Below are positions 31,160 through 36,501 of a DNA stretch of 36,501 nt, piece after piece. The stretch covers positions 1 through 36,501 of the forward strand of contig CAIKVZ010000090.1 of NCBI GenBank assembly GCA_903830985.1, in the 5' to 3' direction. The position numbers and the translations under genes were made by a program. The stretch's first letter is position 1. Each line of letters begins with the position of its first letter. Source of the stretch: an uncultured beta proteobacterium. Its GTDB lineage: Bacteria; Pseudomonadota; Gammaproteobacteria; Burkholderiales; Burkholderiaceae_C. Below the pieces are notes generated by a model. It did no database searches. It was not told where the DNA came from and saw only the letters and a program-made list of their open reading frames with translations.

Positions 31160-31632
31160 GTGACATCCTTCAGGCAGACTTCTTGGTTGCGCGCGCGGCG
31201 GATGGTGAGGCCTGGCAACTCAAACGAGATACCAAGCTTGGTGCCGTGGTTCCAGCGCGGCAGTTGGTTGCACGCGCCCTTTAGGTCGCCGGCCTTGAGC
31301 ATCCGGGCTGCGGTGGACTTCTTGGTGTCGCAAGCGATGGTGCCGCCCATATTGAAGACGGCGTCGGAGAAGGCCGCCAACACGCCAATCGGCAGTCCTG
31401 GCACGCAAGCGTCTACCGTGCGAACCGCATCAGCCATGTCCACCGACAGCAGGGCCATGCACTCGGCGTTGGTGTAGACCTTGTGCTTGTCGATGTCACC
31501 CGTGTGGCCAACACATACGGTGTCTACCCCGACCGGGTCGACATACCAGATGCGGAGCATGCCTTCGGCCGGAAGCGCCATCGAGGCAGCCAGTGTGATG
31601 GCCATGCCGGCCTTGCGTGCGTCGAGTGTCAT
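31156..31632 (-). CDS. SAR-type endolysin, GH24 lysozyme (158 aa)
   Basis: The T4-lysozyme-type catalytic triad has exact spacing: E23 in AEGMLRIWY, D32 in VDPVG and T38 in DTVCVGHTG (E-8-D-5-T). This is the muramidase that cuts peptidoglycan. Residues 8-22 (AGMAITLAASMALPA) form a weakly hydrophobic N-terminal stretch with no signal cleavage site, like the signal-anchor-release segment of phage 21 endolysin, which sits inactive in the membrane until released. Several cysteines (near 40, 58, 76) fit the disulfide switching seen in that group. The length matches the family. The start overlaps the holin stop (ATGA). Confidence 0.9.
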   Translation of the reverse strand: MTLDARKAGMAITLAASMALPAEGMLRIWYVDPVGVDTVCVGHTGDIDKHKVYTNAECMALLSVDMADAVRTVDACVPGLPIGVLAAFSDAVFNMGGTIACDTKKSTAARMLKAGDLKGACNQLPRWNHGTKLGISFELPGLTIRRARNQEVCLKDVT

Positions 31633-31847
31633 GGCTTGCTCGCTTCCGCTGCGGGCTGGTTCATAATGCGCGCCACGATCGTGCCGCAGGCCGAGATGGC
31701 GGCCAGGATCGCCATGGTCCTGGGCGGTACCACGCTGGTGAACAGCGGAAGCACAGCTTCGGACACGGCGAAGACAGCGGTCAGCGCTGCCAGCCGGATC
31801 GACCAGGCGCGCAGCAGGACGAGTTTGAAATCTTCAATGAGTGTCAT
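31629..31847 (-). CDS. Holin-like small membrane protein (72 aa)
   Basis: There are two predicted membrane helices, about residues 17-36 (SIRLAALTAVFAVSEAVLPL) and 43-61 (RTMAILAAISACGTIVARI), with charged ends (MTLIEDFK, NQPAAEASKP). This matches small phage holins or pinholins that trigger SAR endolysins; the pattern recalls the DUF7940 group. I start at the ATG at 31847, which has GGAG seven bases upstream and overlaps the stop of the 20-aa micro-ORF. A longer frame from 31919 has no such support. The stop overlaps the endolysin start. Confidence 0.8.
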   Translation of the reverse strand: MTLIEDFKLVLLRAWSIRLAALTAVFAVSEAVLPLFTSVVPPRTMAILAAISACGTIVARIMNQPAAEASKP

Positions 31848-31906
31848 GACTTTGCTCCATGCCAGACGTTTTCCCACCAGTAACAGAACACAACCCAGGC
31901 CATCAT
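31844..31906 (-). CDS. 20-aa Trp-rich micro-ORF between two lysis membrane genes
   Basis: A 20-codon frame beginning MMAWVVFCYWW contains four Trp, and its first half is hydrophobic and aromatic. Its ATG overlaps the stop of the upstream membrane gene (ATGA, 31903-31906). Its own TGA overlaps the holin ATG (31844-31847). A consensus GGAGG sits six bases before the ATG. These three features together make translation likely even though the product is tiny. It could be a regulator of holin timing, a membrane peptide or a pure translational coupler. No family is recognised. Confidence 0.65.
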   Translation of the reverse strand: MMAWVVFCYWWENVWHGAKS

Positions 31907-32226
31907 GGTTTGCCTCCACTCTTGATGGTGTAGATCAGCACCAGCAGCGGAGCGGCAATAGCGGCACCCCACTTCACCAGGTTGCCAAAGATGCCAATCA
32001 CACGGAAGAAACTCTTCCCAAGGCGCAGGATGTCGAGCACTTCTGCGGTGTCGCTGCAGTTCTGCTTGAGCATGGTTTCGATACCGTTCATTCGGAGATC
32101 TCCAGCATTGAGTCGATCCTCGACTACGCCAAGGGCGTGACAGGATCCGTTTGCGTCATGCGGGTTGAGTGCATCCGACAGACGCCGTCGCTGCTCATCG
32201 ATGTCGATGATGTTGGTGGCGTCCAT
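31903..32226 (-). CDS. XhlA/hemolysin-like lysis-associated membrane protein (107 aa)
   Basis: The N-terminal 75 residues are charged and helical (DEQRRRLSDALN, VEDRLNAGDLRMNGIETMLK), followed by one C-terminal membrane helix (about 82-101, NLVKWGAAIAAPLLVLIYTI) and a short SGGKP tail. This is the layout of XhlA-type proteins found beside phage holins and endolysins. The start at 32226 is fixed by a near-perfect AAGGAGG six bases upstream. Its stop overlaps the micro-ORF start. It could be a second holin component or anchor. Sequence similarity to XhlA itself is only by layout. Confidence 0.65.
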   Translation of the reverse strand: MDATNIIDIDEQRRRLSDALNPHDANGSCHALGVVEDRLNAGDLRMNGIETMLKQNCSDTAEVLDILRLGKSFFRVIGIFGNLVKWGAAIAAPLLVLIYTIKSGGKP

Positions 32227-32227
32227 A

Positions 32228-32527
32228 TCAAACCTCCTTGACATTGAAAATGAGCTCGCACTCATCAGAGCGCGCGCCGGCCGTCTGCACCAGGAAGGTC
32301 AGCTTGTACTTGTGAGGTGACGTCCCGCCTGATACCCAGAACTTGACGAAGGTCTGAGTCCATTCGATGGCGTCGCAGACCAGGCTGGTGTTGGTCGTGT
32401 CGCTCAGGCATTCGACCGTCGCAGTGACGGTGCGGATGGTATCGCCTGACACCGCGAGCCAGTCGCCATAGGTGACGTCGTAGTCTTTGACATCCCTCGG
32501 CTGTTTGGTGAATTTTTCCAGGATCAT
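32228..32527 (-). CDS. Phage fiber-tail adaptor-like protein (99 aa)
   Basis: Small, all-beta, Thr/Val-rich. It begins MILEKFTKQPRDVKDYDVTYGDWLA, and the VKDYDVTYGDWLAVSGDTI segment fits the DYDVDWSDWLxxGDTI pattern seen in fiber-tail adaptor and decoration proteins of phages. FWVSGGTSPHKYKLTFLVQT fits the conserved WLSGGxxGxxYxLT strand pair of the same group. GAGG precedes the ATG at 32527. A longer frame from 32605 lacks support. It would join the repeat protein upstream, or the fiber, to the tail. Confidence 0.7.
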   Translation of the reverse strand: MILEKFTKQPRDVKDYDVTYGDWLAVSGDTIRTVTATVECLSDTTNTSLVCDAIEWTQTFVKFWVSGGTSPHKYKLTFLVQTAGARSDECELIFNVKEV

Positions 32528-32546
32528 GGTGTGCCTCGGTTCTTGG

Positions 32547-33974
32547 TTAAACGGGACGAACAGCAGCCCGGTTCTCGATGGTTCGAGCGACGGATCGGTT
32601 CTCAATGGGTCGGTTGGCGACGTTATTGCCAGGCGCCAGCACCTTCAGCTGCGCATAGGACGTGATGTGTGTTGTGGCGACCAGGAAGATACTGGTGTCA
32701 AGGTTGGCGCTGGCGCTGGAATTTCCAGTCGCTTGGCAAGCAAGCAAGCACCTGGTATCGATCGAGCCAGAGGCTGATGCTGCGCATGCAACCGGCGCCA
32801 CCATCGTGATCTGGTTGCTCAGGTCGGCCGTGGTGTTGCACCAGCCGCTGGTGTAGCAAGTCATCAAGTTCTGCGTGAAGAGCACTGGCGGCGGGGCCGT
32901 GGTCACCGAGATGGCAGAGCCCGCGAGCTTGATCACCGTGATCAGTGTGGCCGAGGCGGCATTGGTGACGGCCGCTACAGCGGTGCCCATCGTGATGGCC
33001 GCATTCAGGTTGGCCGTGGTAGAAGCCTGCGCAGCGACTATGGCCGCCAGCTTGATAGCCGTGGTCAGCGCGCCCGATGCGCTCGCTTGAGCTGCAGCTG
33101 CGCTTGCCATGGTGATGGCAGCGGTCAGTCCGGAGGTCGCTGTTGCTTGTGCTGTGACAGCGCCGGCCAGCTTGATGGTCGTGACCAGCGGAGCAGGACC
33201 AGCGGTGGTCAGCGCTGTGACACTGGAAGCCAGCGCAGCAGAAGATCCGATCAGGGTCGCGGTGATAACGGATGCCGACGCAGCAACACTGGAGGACAGG
33301 ACGATCGAGGTCGACAGGTTGGCGGCGACCGTTGAAACTGCAGTGACGGCTGATACCAGTACGGCCGGCGTGCCGCCAATAGTCGCTGTAGCGGTCGTGA
33401 CCGAGGTCAGGGTAGCCGCGAGCTTGATCGATGTCACCAGGGGGCTGCTGGTGCTTGCCGTTGTCACTGAGGCAGCCGAGGCGGCCATGGTGATCGTCGC
33501 GCTGAGCGCAGGCGGAGTGGCTGTGGTGACGCAGGCAGCAGCTGCAGCAAGCCTGATGCTGCTGACGATGTCGGTCGTGGCGGTGGCCACAGCTGAGACG
33601 CTGGCGGCGAGCTTGATCGCGGTGACCAAGGCGGCAGGGCTTGCCGTCGTCAGCGCAGCAACGCTGGCTAACAATGGGATCTGAGTCGTGAGGGCGGCCG
33701 TTGTTGTGACAACCGATGTGACCGCGCAACCCAGACCACCAGGCGTGGTCGTGATGTTCGAGGTGGCAGTGGCAACGGCAGCGGCCGTAGCTGCCAGATT
33801 GATACTGGTGCTAAGGGCGCCAGTGACCGTGGCAACAGCAGCAGCGCTGGTGGCCAGAGTGATCTGGACAGTCGGCGTGCCGGTGACCGAGGCAACTGCG
33901 GCCACGCTGGCGGCGAGTCTGATCTGGTTTGTCAGGCCGCTCGTACCCCCGATTCCAAAATCAGACTGGTACAA
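32547..33974 (-). CDS. Ala/Thr-rich protein of about 17 short repeats, start uncertain (475 aa)
   Basis: The chain is built from units of about 20 residues of the form L-T-T-x-I-K-L-A-A-x-V-A-A-x-A-T-A-T, alternating between IKLA and ITMA versions. Near the end are two Cys-containing units (TCYTSGWCNTTAD and CLLACQATG) and a basic tail with the doubled motif NRPIENRSVARTIENR. The regular hydrophobic beats suggest a solenoid or fibrous trimer, perhaps a virion surface fiber or decoration. It is the first gene of the minus operon in this window. The only in-frame start is TTG at 33974; no ATG and no ribosome binding site exist before the in-frame stop at 33993-33995, so the 5' end may be cut off. 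Confidence 0.7.
   Translation of the reverse strand: MYQSDFGIGGTSGLTNQIRLAASVAAVASVTGTPTVQITLATSAAAVATVTGALSTSINLAATAAAVATATSNITTTPGGLGCAVTSVVTTTAALTTQIPLLASVAALTTASPAALVTAIKLAASVSAVATATTDIVSSIRLAAAAACVTTATPPALSATITMAASAASVTTASTSSPLVTSIKLAATLTSVTTATATIGGTPAVLVSAVTAVSTVAANLSTSIVLSSSVAASASVITATLIGSSAALASSVTALTTAGPAPLVTTIKLAGAVTAQATATSGLTAAITMASAAAAQASASGALTTAIKLAAIVAAQASTTANLNAAITMGTAVAAVTNAASATLITVIKLAGSAISVTTAPPPVLFTQNLMTCYTSGWCNTTADLSNQITMVAPVACAASASGSIDTRCLLACQATGNSSASANLDTSIFLVATTHITSYAQLKVLAPGNNVANRPIENRSVARTIENRAAVRPV
32700..33940 (-). repeat. Array of about 60-bp coding repeats
   Basis: DNA units of 60-63 bases encode the 20-residue repeats described for the gene. In plus-strand reading, CAGCTTGAT and related GCGAGCTTGATC blocks recur through the array. 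The units are diverged at the DNA level, so this is an old repeat under protein-level selection and not a fresh duplication. Confidence 0.7.
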
Positions 33975-33996
33975 GAATGTCGAAGGACTGGTTCAG

Positions 33997-34191
33997 GTGG
34001 CATATACAAAACGGCAACTGACCGAGTACGGACGGGCTTGCTACCAAGAAGGACGCGACAGCAATGACGCGCTGCTGAGTATGGCGTTGCAGGCACTAGA
34101 TGGCCCTTGTCCTTGTTGCTTCACTGAAGGTCAGATTGCACAAGGCGAGGCATGGGAAGCCCTGCGCGAAAGATTGGGAGAGAAAGAATGA
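33997..34191 (+). CDS. Small unknown protein at the start of the plus-strand cassette (64 aa)
   Basis: From GTG at 33997 the product reads (M)AYTKRQLTEYGRACYQEGRDS, then a Cys cluster PCPCCFTEGQ and a helical charged end (EAWEALRERLGEKE). AAGGA lies nine bases upstream. Its stop overlaps the next start (ATGA at 34188-34191), which confirms the frame at the 3' end. The frame stays open far upstream, but that part is antisense to the repeat gene, so the true start could be elsewhere. No family is recognised; the GxACYQEGRDS segment resembles a motif in the next gene (WQAGRDS). Confidence 0.6.
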   Translation: MAYTKRQLTEYGRACYQEGRDSNDALLSMALQALDGPCPCCFTEGQIAQGEAWEALRERLGEKE

Positions 34192-34499
34192 CCAAGTTCC
34201 ATATGCCGTTGCCTATGATTTACGCAGACGAAGCAAAAACACTTGGGCTTGAGGCTATCCCTTACTACACCGCAGACCAGATGCAAACCGCATGGCAAGC
34301 AGGACGCGACAGCATGAAGGCAGATGCGCAACCGCAAGACCATCTTGTTGACGCCAACAAAATGGTACAGAAGCCTTGGGTCGGCCTGACGGATGAGGAA
34401 GTGAAAGCTTCACACCCATACGCAATCACAAGAGACAAGGGATGCTTTCACGCTGGAGCCCTATGGGCTCAGGAAAAACTTAAGGAGCGCAATACATGA
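34188..34499 (+). CDS. Small phage protein with PWVGLTDEEV motif (103 aa)
   Basis: The N-terminal half (MTKFHMPLPMIYADEAKTLG, then AWQAGRDSMKAD) is followed by MVQKPWVGLTDEEVKASHPYAITRDKGCFHAGALWAQEKL. PWVGLTDEE-type segments are common in short, often tandem, accessory proteins of proteobacterial phages, whose function is unknown. ATGA overlaps tie it to both neighbours, and GGGAGAGAAAG precedes the ATG at 34188. An in-frame ATG at 34152 would overlap the previous gene by 40 bases and is less likely. Confidence 0.75.
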   Translation: MTKFHMPLPMIYADEAKTLGLEAIPYYTADQMQTAWQAGRDSMKADAQPQDHLVDANKMVQKPWVGLTDEEVKASHPYAITRDKGCFHAGALWAQEKLKERNT

Positions 34500-34600
34500 C
34501 CATCTTTGACTTTTTAGAAAAGCACTACCTTGACTTGGCAACGGTTGTCATCGTGCTGCTTGTGGTTCATGTTTGGAAAACCATATGGAGCTTGAAATGA
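34496..34600 (+). CDS. 34-aa single-helix membrane peptide
   Basis: Sequence MTIFDFLEKHYLDL, then the membrane helix ATVVIVLLVVHVW and a basic end KTIWSLK. AAGGAG seven bases before the ATG and ATGA overlaps at both ends (34496-34499 and 34597-34600) make it very likely to be translated. One inner-membrane helix with the positive end inside is the simplest reading. Function unknown; small phage membrane peptides can modulate host enzymes or block superinfection. Confidence 0.7.
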   Translation: MTIFDFLEKHYLDLATVVIVLLVVHVWKTIWSLK

Positions 34601-34857
34601 CCAAAGGAGTACTTGTCTGCGGGGAGCGGCGCTGCAACTGGCGCGGCCATGAGAGCCACCTGCTGTCTGCCGTAAATCCTTTTGAGCCAACAGAAACGCT
34701 CTACGCCTGCCCTGAGTGCAAGGCGATTGACAACTACGCAGGGGAGTGCGAAGTGCAAGGATGCACATCCATTGCTTCTTGTGGCACGCCGACAAAAAAC
34801 ATGGGATATATCCGCTGTTGCGGAAAACACTTTGACGAATTTGGAGTGATGAAATGA
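34597..34857 (+). CDS. Small Cys-rich, zinc-ribbon-like protein (86 aa)
   Basis: Cys residues come in knuckle-like groups: VCGERRCNW near the start, YACPECKA in the middle, then GECEVQGCTSIASCG and IRCCGKHFDEF. The YACPECK knuckle is typical of zinc ribbons, so the fold is probably metal-stabilised. The last group (CxxxxC with a CGKHF end) could form a second site. GGAG lies six bases before the ATG at 34597, which overlaps the previous stop. A longer frame from 34573 is possible but not needed. Such small zinc proteins often bind nucleic acid or host polymerase; no target is visible. Confidence 0.72.
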   Translation: MTKGVLVCGERRCNWRGHESHLLSAVNPFEPTETLYACPECKAIDNYAGECEVQGCTSIASCGTPTKNMGYIRCCGKHFDEFGVMK

Positions 34858-35147
34858 CCACAAAAGCCTTACGACTGGCGCTTGATGCGCTCGGAATGTG
34901 CCGAATTATGGCGGCTGATAGCGACGGAAACTACACCAAAGAGGTGACGCCAAAAGTGATTACAGCTGCAATCACCGCTTGCCAGGAAGCATTGGTAGAA
35001 CATCGCCTTCCATTGACTGAGGACGAGATCGTCAAGGCGCTCGATGACGCCAAGATCCCTGAGCACAACGGACTATCGATGAAGGAAGAGATCGACATTG
35101 TGCGAGCGGTGGAAGCCGCCCACGGCATCACCGGAGCCGCAGCATGA
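34854..35147 (+). CDS. Small helical phage protein (97 aa)
   Basis: Helical and acidic: MTTKALRLALDALGMCRIMA, then VITAAITACQEALVEHRLPL and TEDEIVKALDDAKIPE. The opening ALRLALDALE-type helix followed by an AITACQEAL segment is found in many short phage proteins of unknown role. GGAG precedes the ATG at 34854. ATGA overlaps link it to the zinc-ribbon gene before it and the glycosyltransferase after it. Confidence 0.75.
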   Translation: MTTKALRLALDALGMCRIMAADSDGNYTKEVTPKVITAAITACQEALVEHRLPLTEDEIVKALDDAKIPEHNGLSMKEEIDIVRAVEAAHGITGAAA

Positions 35148-36271
35148 ACCAGGCGCAAACTGTCCACGTACCCACTGAAGTGCTGAAACTCGAAGCCAAG
35201 GGTGACTACAGCGGCATCGTCAAGATGTACCGCATGGTCCAGGAGCAAGTGCCAAAGACAGAGCGGATGGACCACAAGGCGATCTGCTTCAACATCGGCA
35301 GCGCCTACTCAAAGATGCTGGACTACGTGAACGCTGAGAAGCTGTACACCGAAGCAGCCGAGCTCGATCCCGAAGACCTGTACATGAAGTACATGCTCGG
35401 CATCATTCAGCTGCACAACGGCAAGCTGATAGAAGGATTCCACAACTACGGCTACCGCTGGCACTCCGCCGAGATGCAGGACTACGGCTACGCCCTGCGC
35501 GGCAAGAGTGTGCAGTACGTGGACAGCTGGAACTACATGCGCGACAAGCGTGTCTTTGTCTCCGGTGAGCAAGGCCTGGGTGATGAGCTGATGTTCAGCC
35601 GTGCCATCGTTGAGTTGATCAAGGTCGCCAAGGATGTAGTGAAGCTCTCGCCCGAGTCGCTGGTTGAGTTCTTTCATCACAACTGCGTCGGTGCGAACTT
35701 CTCCAACAAGAAGCTCAGTGAGATGCCGCCTGGCTTCATCGCCGGGAACTACGACTGCATCGTCTCCGTCGGAGATCTGTTTCGATGCTACGTGCTCGAG
35801 CATGGTGCTCTGCCGCCAGTGCCGCTCTACACCGCAAGCAACCCAGCCCATACATCGAGCAGGAAACCAAAGATCGGGTTCGTCTATTCCCCGGGAACCA
35901 TGGGCGACTCCAACAAAGAGCGGACCATCAACCCCAGACTGTTCCGCCAGTTCGAGCGCGACTGCAGCTTCTACAGCTTCCAGGTCGGTGCGCCAGCCAT
36001 GCTGGGTGAGGACATGAGTCCAGCCATTCAGTCCTTCATGGACACGGCTGACCTGCTCGACGGCATGGACTGCGCCGTCACCTGCGACACCGCCTTCGCC
36101 CACCTGGCCTTGAACATGGACAAGCCCACGCTGGTGATCTACGACAAGTACGTGGACTGGCGTTTCAAGATCGGCCTGTACCCCAAGGCTCAGCTGCTGT
36201 CGACCAACGACTGGGCCTTTGATCAGAAGTTTGAGAATTTTGTGAAACCGTTTCAGAAGGCAGCCCAATGA
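35144..36271 (+). CDS. TPR-glycosyltransferase fusion, GT9/GT41-like (375 aa)
   Basis: Residues about 8-100 form tetratricopeptide helices (ICFNIGSAYSKMLDYVNAEK then LYTEAAELDPEDLYMKYMLG). From 135 on, the protein resembles the C-terminal half of heptosyltransferase / O-GlcNAc-transferase-like enzymes: FVSGEQGLGDELMFSRAI at 138-155, IGFVYSPGTMGDSNKERT at 244-261, the nucleotide-sugar side ADLLDGMDCAVTCDTAFAH at 302-320 with LALNMDKPT, and VDWRF at 337-341. Family members move a sugar from a nucleotide donor to protein, lipid or LPS. In a prophage this could alter the host surface or a virion protein. ATGA overlaps join it to both neighbours. The acceptor cannot be told. Confidence 0.82.
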   Translation: MNQAQTVHVPTEVLKLEAKGDYSGIVKMYRMVQEQVPKTERMDHKAICFNIGSAYSKMLDYVNAEKLYTEAAELDPEDLYMKYMLGIIQLHNGKLIEGFHNYGYRWHSAEMQDYGYALRGKSVQYVDSWNYMRDKRVFVSGEQGLGDELMFSRAIVELIKVAKDVVKLSPESLVEFFHHNCVGANFSNKKLSEMPPGFIAGNYDCIVSVGDLFRCYVLEHGALPPVPLYTASNPAHTSSRKPKIGFVYSPGTMGDSNKERTINPRLFRQFERDCSFYSFQVGAPAMLGEDMSPAIQSFMDTADLLDGMDCAVTCDTAFAHLALNMDKPTLVIYDKYVDWRFKIGLYPKAQLLSTNDWAFDQKFENFVKPFQKAAQ

Positions 36272-36501
36272 CAACCTACAACAACACCCTCGATGTCATC
36301 GCCGCCGGCAAGATGATGAACATCCACCCGCAGACGGTTCTCGATCTGATCAGCGCTGGCGCCCTGCCCGCTGCCAAGGTCGGTCGCGCCTACGTCCTGC
36401 TCACGCGCGACGTCATGAACTACGTCGAGCGCGCCATCATTAAGCAGACCGCTGAACGCATGCGCCGCCCCCTTCTCACCAGAGGCGTGATGCGACCATA
36501 C
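36268..36501 (+). CDS. Excisionase-like helix-turn-helix protein, 3' end outside window
   Basis: The visible 78 codons contain a MerR/Xis-type winged helix-turn-helix: LDVIAAGKMMNIHPQTVLDL, then ISAGALPAAKVGRAYVLLTR and DVMNYVERAI. The IHPQTVLDLISAGALPAAKVG core with a short wing is that of the HTH_17 group, which includes excisionases and small phage regulators. AAGG lies seven bases before the ATG, which overlaps the glycosyltransferase stop. If it is an excisionase an integrase should follow, but the frame leaves the window before that can be seen. Confidence 0.75.
   Translation, partial: MTTYNNTLDVIAAGKMMNIHPQTVLDLISAGALPAAKVGRAYVLLTRDVMNYVERAIIKQTAERMRRPLLTRGVMRPY

Larger units (their letters stand above)
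1279..36501. mobile_element. Temperate, podovirus-like prophage, left part only
   Basis: From the tRNA-Val attachment site to the right edge every gene is phage-like: repressor, ejection proteins, tail, lysis and a plus-strand cassette. Integrase, terminase, portal and capsid are not in the window, so the element is longer than 35 kb. A giant virion protein carrying a lysozyme domain, PAPS-reductase-like and GNAT genes inside the structural block, and integration into a tRNA recall Bcep22-like podoviruses. That likeness is from memory of the group and has not been tested by alignment. Confidence 0.88.

Noticed and set aside
33109-33684. 191-aa plus-strand ORF across the repeat gene
   Set aside because: Both strands of the repeat array stay open because of its biased codons. 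The minus product keeps a regular 20-residue repeat plus non-repeat ends; the plus product has no start signal or ends of its own.
1-36501. CRISPR array, rRNA or insertion sequence
   Set aside because: No regularly spaced short repeats, no rRNA-like sequence and no transposase were seen. The only regular repeats are protein-coding.

Overview
The window is the left end of a lysogenised chromosome, probably of a Burkholderiales (Comamonadaceae-like) betaproteobacterium. That guess rests on the N-terminus of the flanking ppiD gene and on high-GC codon use. Bases 1-1215 are the host gene ppiD (minus strand, running off the left edge). A terminator and the 3' part of a tRNA-Val(UAC) gene follow. 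The tRNA is cut inside its anticodon arm, so about 1279-1326 marks the prophage attachment site. Everything to the right is prophage and runs past the window edge. No integrase, terminase, portal or capsid gene lies in the window.

Layout. (a) 1327-2889, plus strand: a control region with nested inverted repeats, an unusual XRE-PAS repressor, an 85-aa unknown and a candidate 40-aa lipoprotein. (b) 33974 down to 2886, minus strand: a compact late operon with many ATGA stop/start overlaps. It encodes, in order of transcription, a protein of about 17 short repeats, a fiber-tail adaptor-like protein, a full lysis cassette (XhlA-like membrane protein, a 20-aa Trp-rich micro-ORF, holin, SAR-type GH24 endolysin, Rz with embedded Rz1), an HslV-like Ntn hydrolase, a metallophosphoesterase, a large tail protein, a 1383-aa fiber/tip protein, a tail-assembly chaperone-like protein, a GNAT acetyltransferase, a virion-type protein, a PAPS-reductase-like PP-loop enzyme, two further ejection-type proteins, and a 5127-aa giant polyvalent protein. 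(c) 33997-36501, plus strand: seven genes joined end to end by ATGA overlaps (small unknowns, a one-helix membrane peptide, a Cys-rich protein, a TPR-glycosyltransferase and a truncated excisionase-like HTH protein).

How it works together. The minus operon looks like the tail, lysis and DNA-ejection arm of a temperate podovirus. Its giant, lysozyme-bearing virion protein recalls the Bcep22-like Burkholderia phages (family memory, not a search). The giant protein is probably packaged and injected. It carries a GH108 muralytic domain, a pyrophosphatase-like domain, a zincin protease, three ADP-ribosyltransferase-like domains and an LPD38-type C-terminus.

The most unusual observations are: two protein-like ORFs nested out of frame inside the giant gene, each ending at the start of the next domain; a recurrent YSAR/RSAR-type motif at its domain joints; the PAS-domain repressor; the fully coupled 20-aa lysis micro-ORF; and an abrupt divergent junction near 33975-33996 with no room for promoters.
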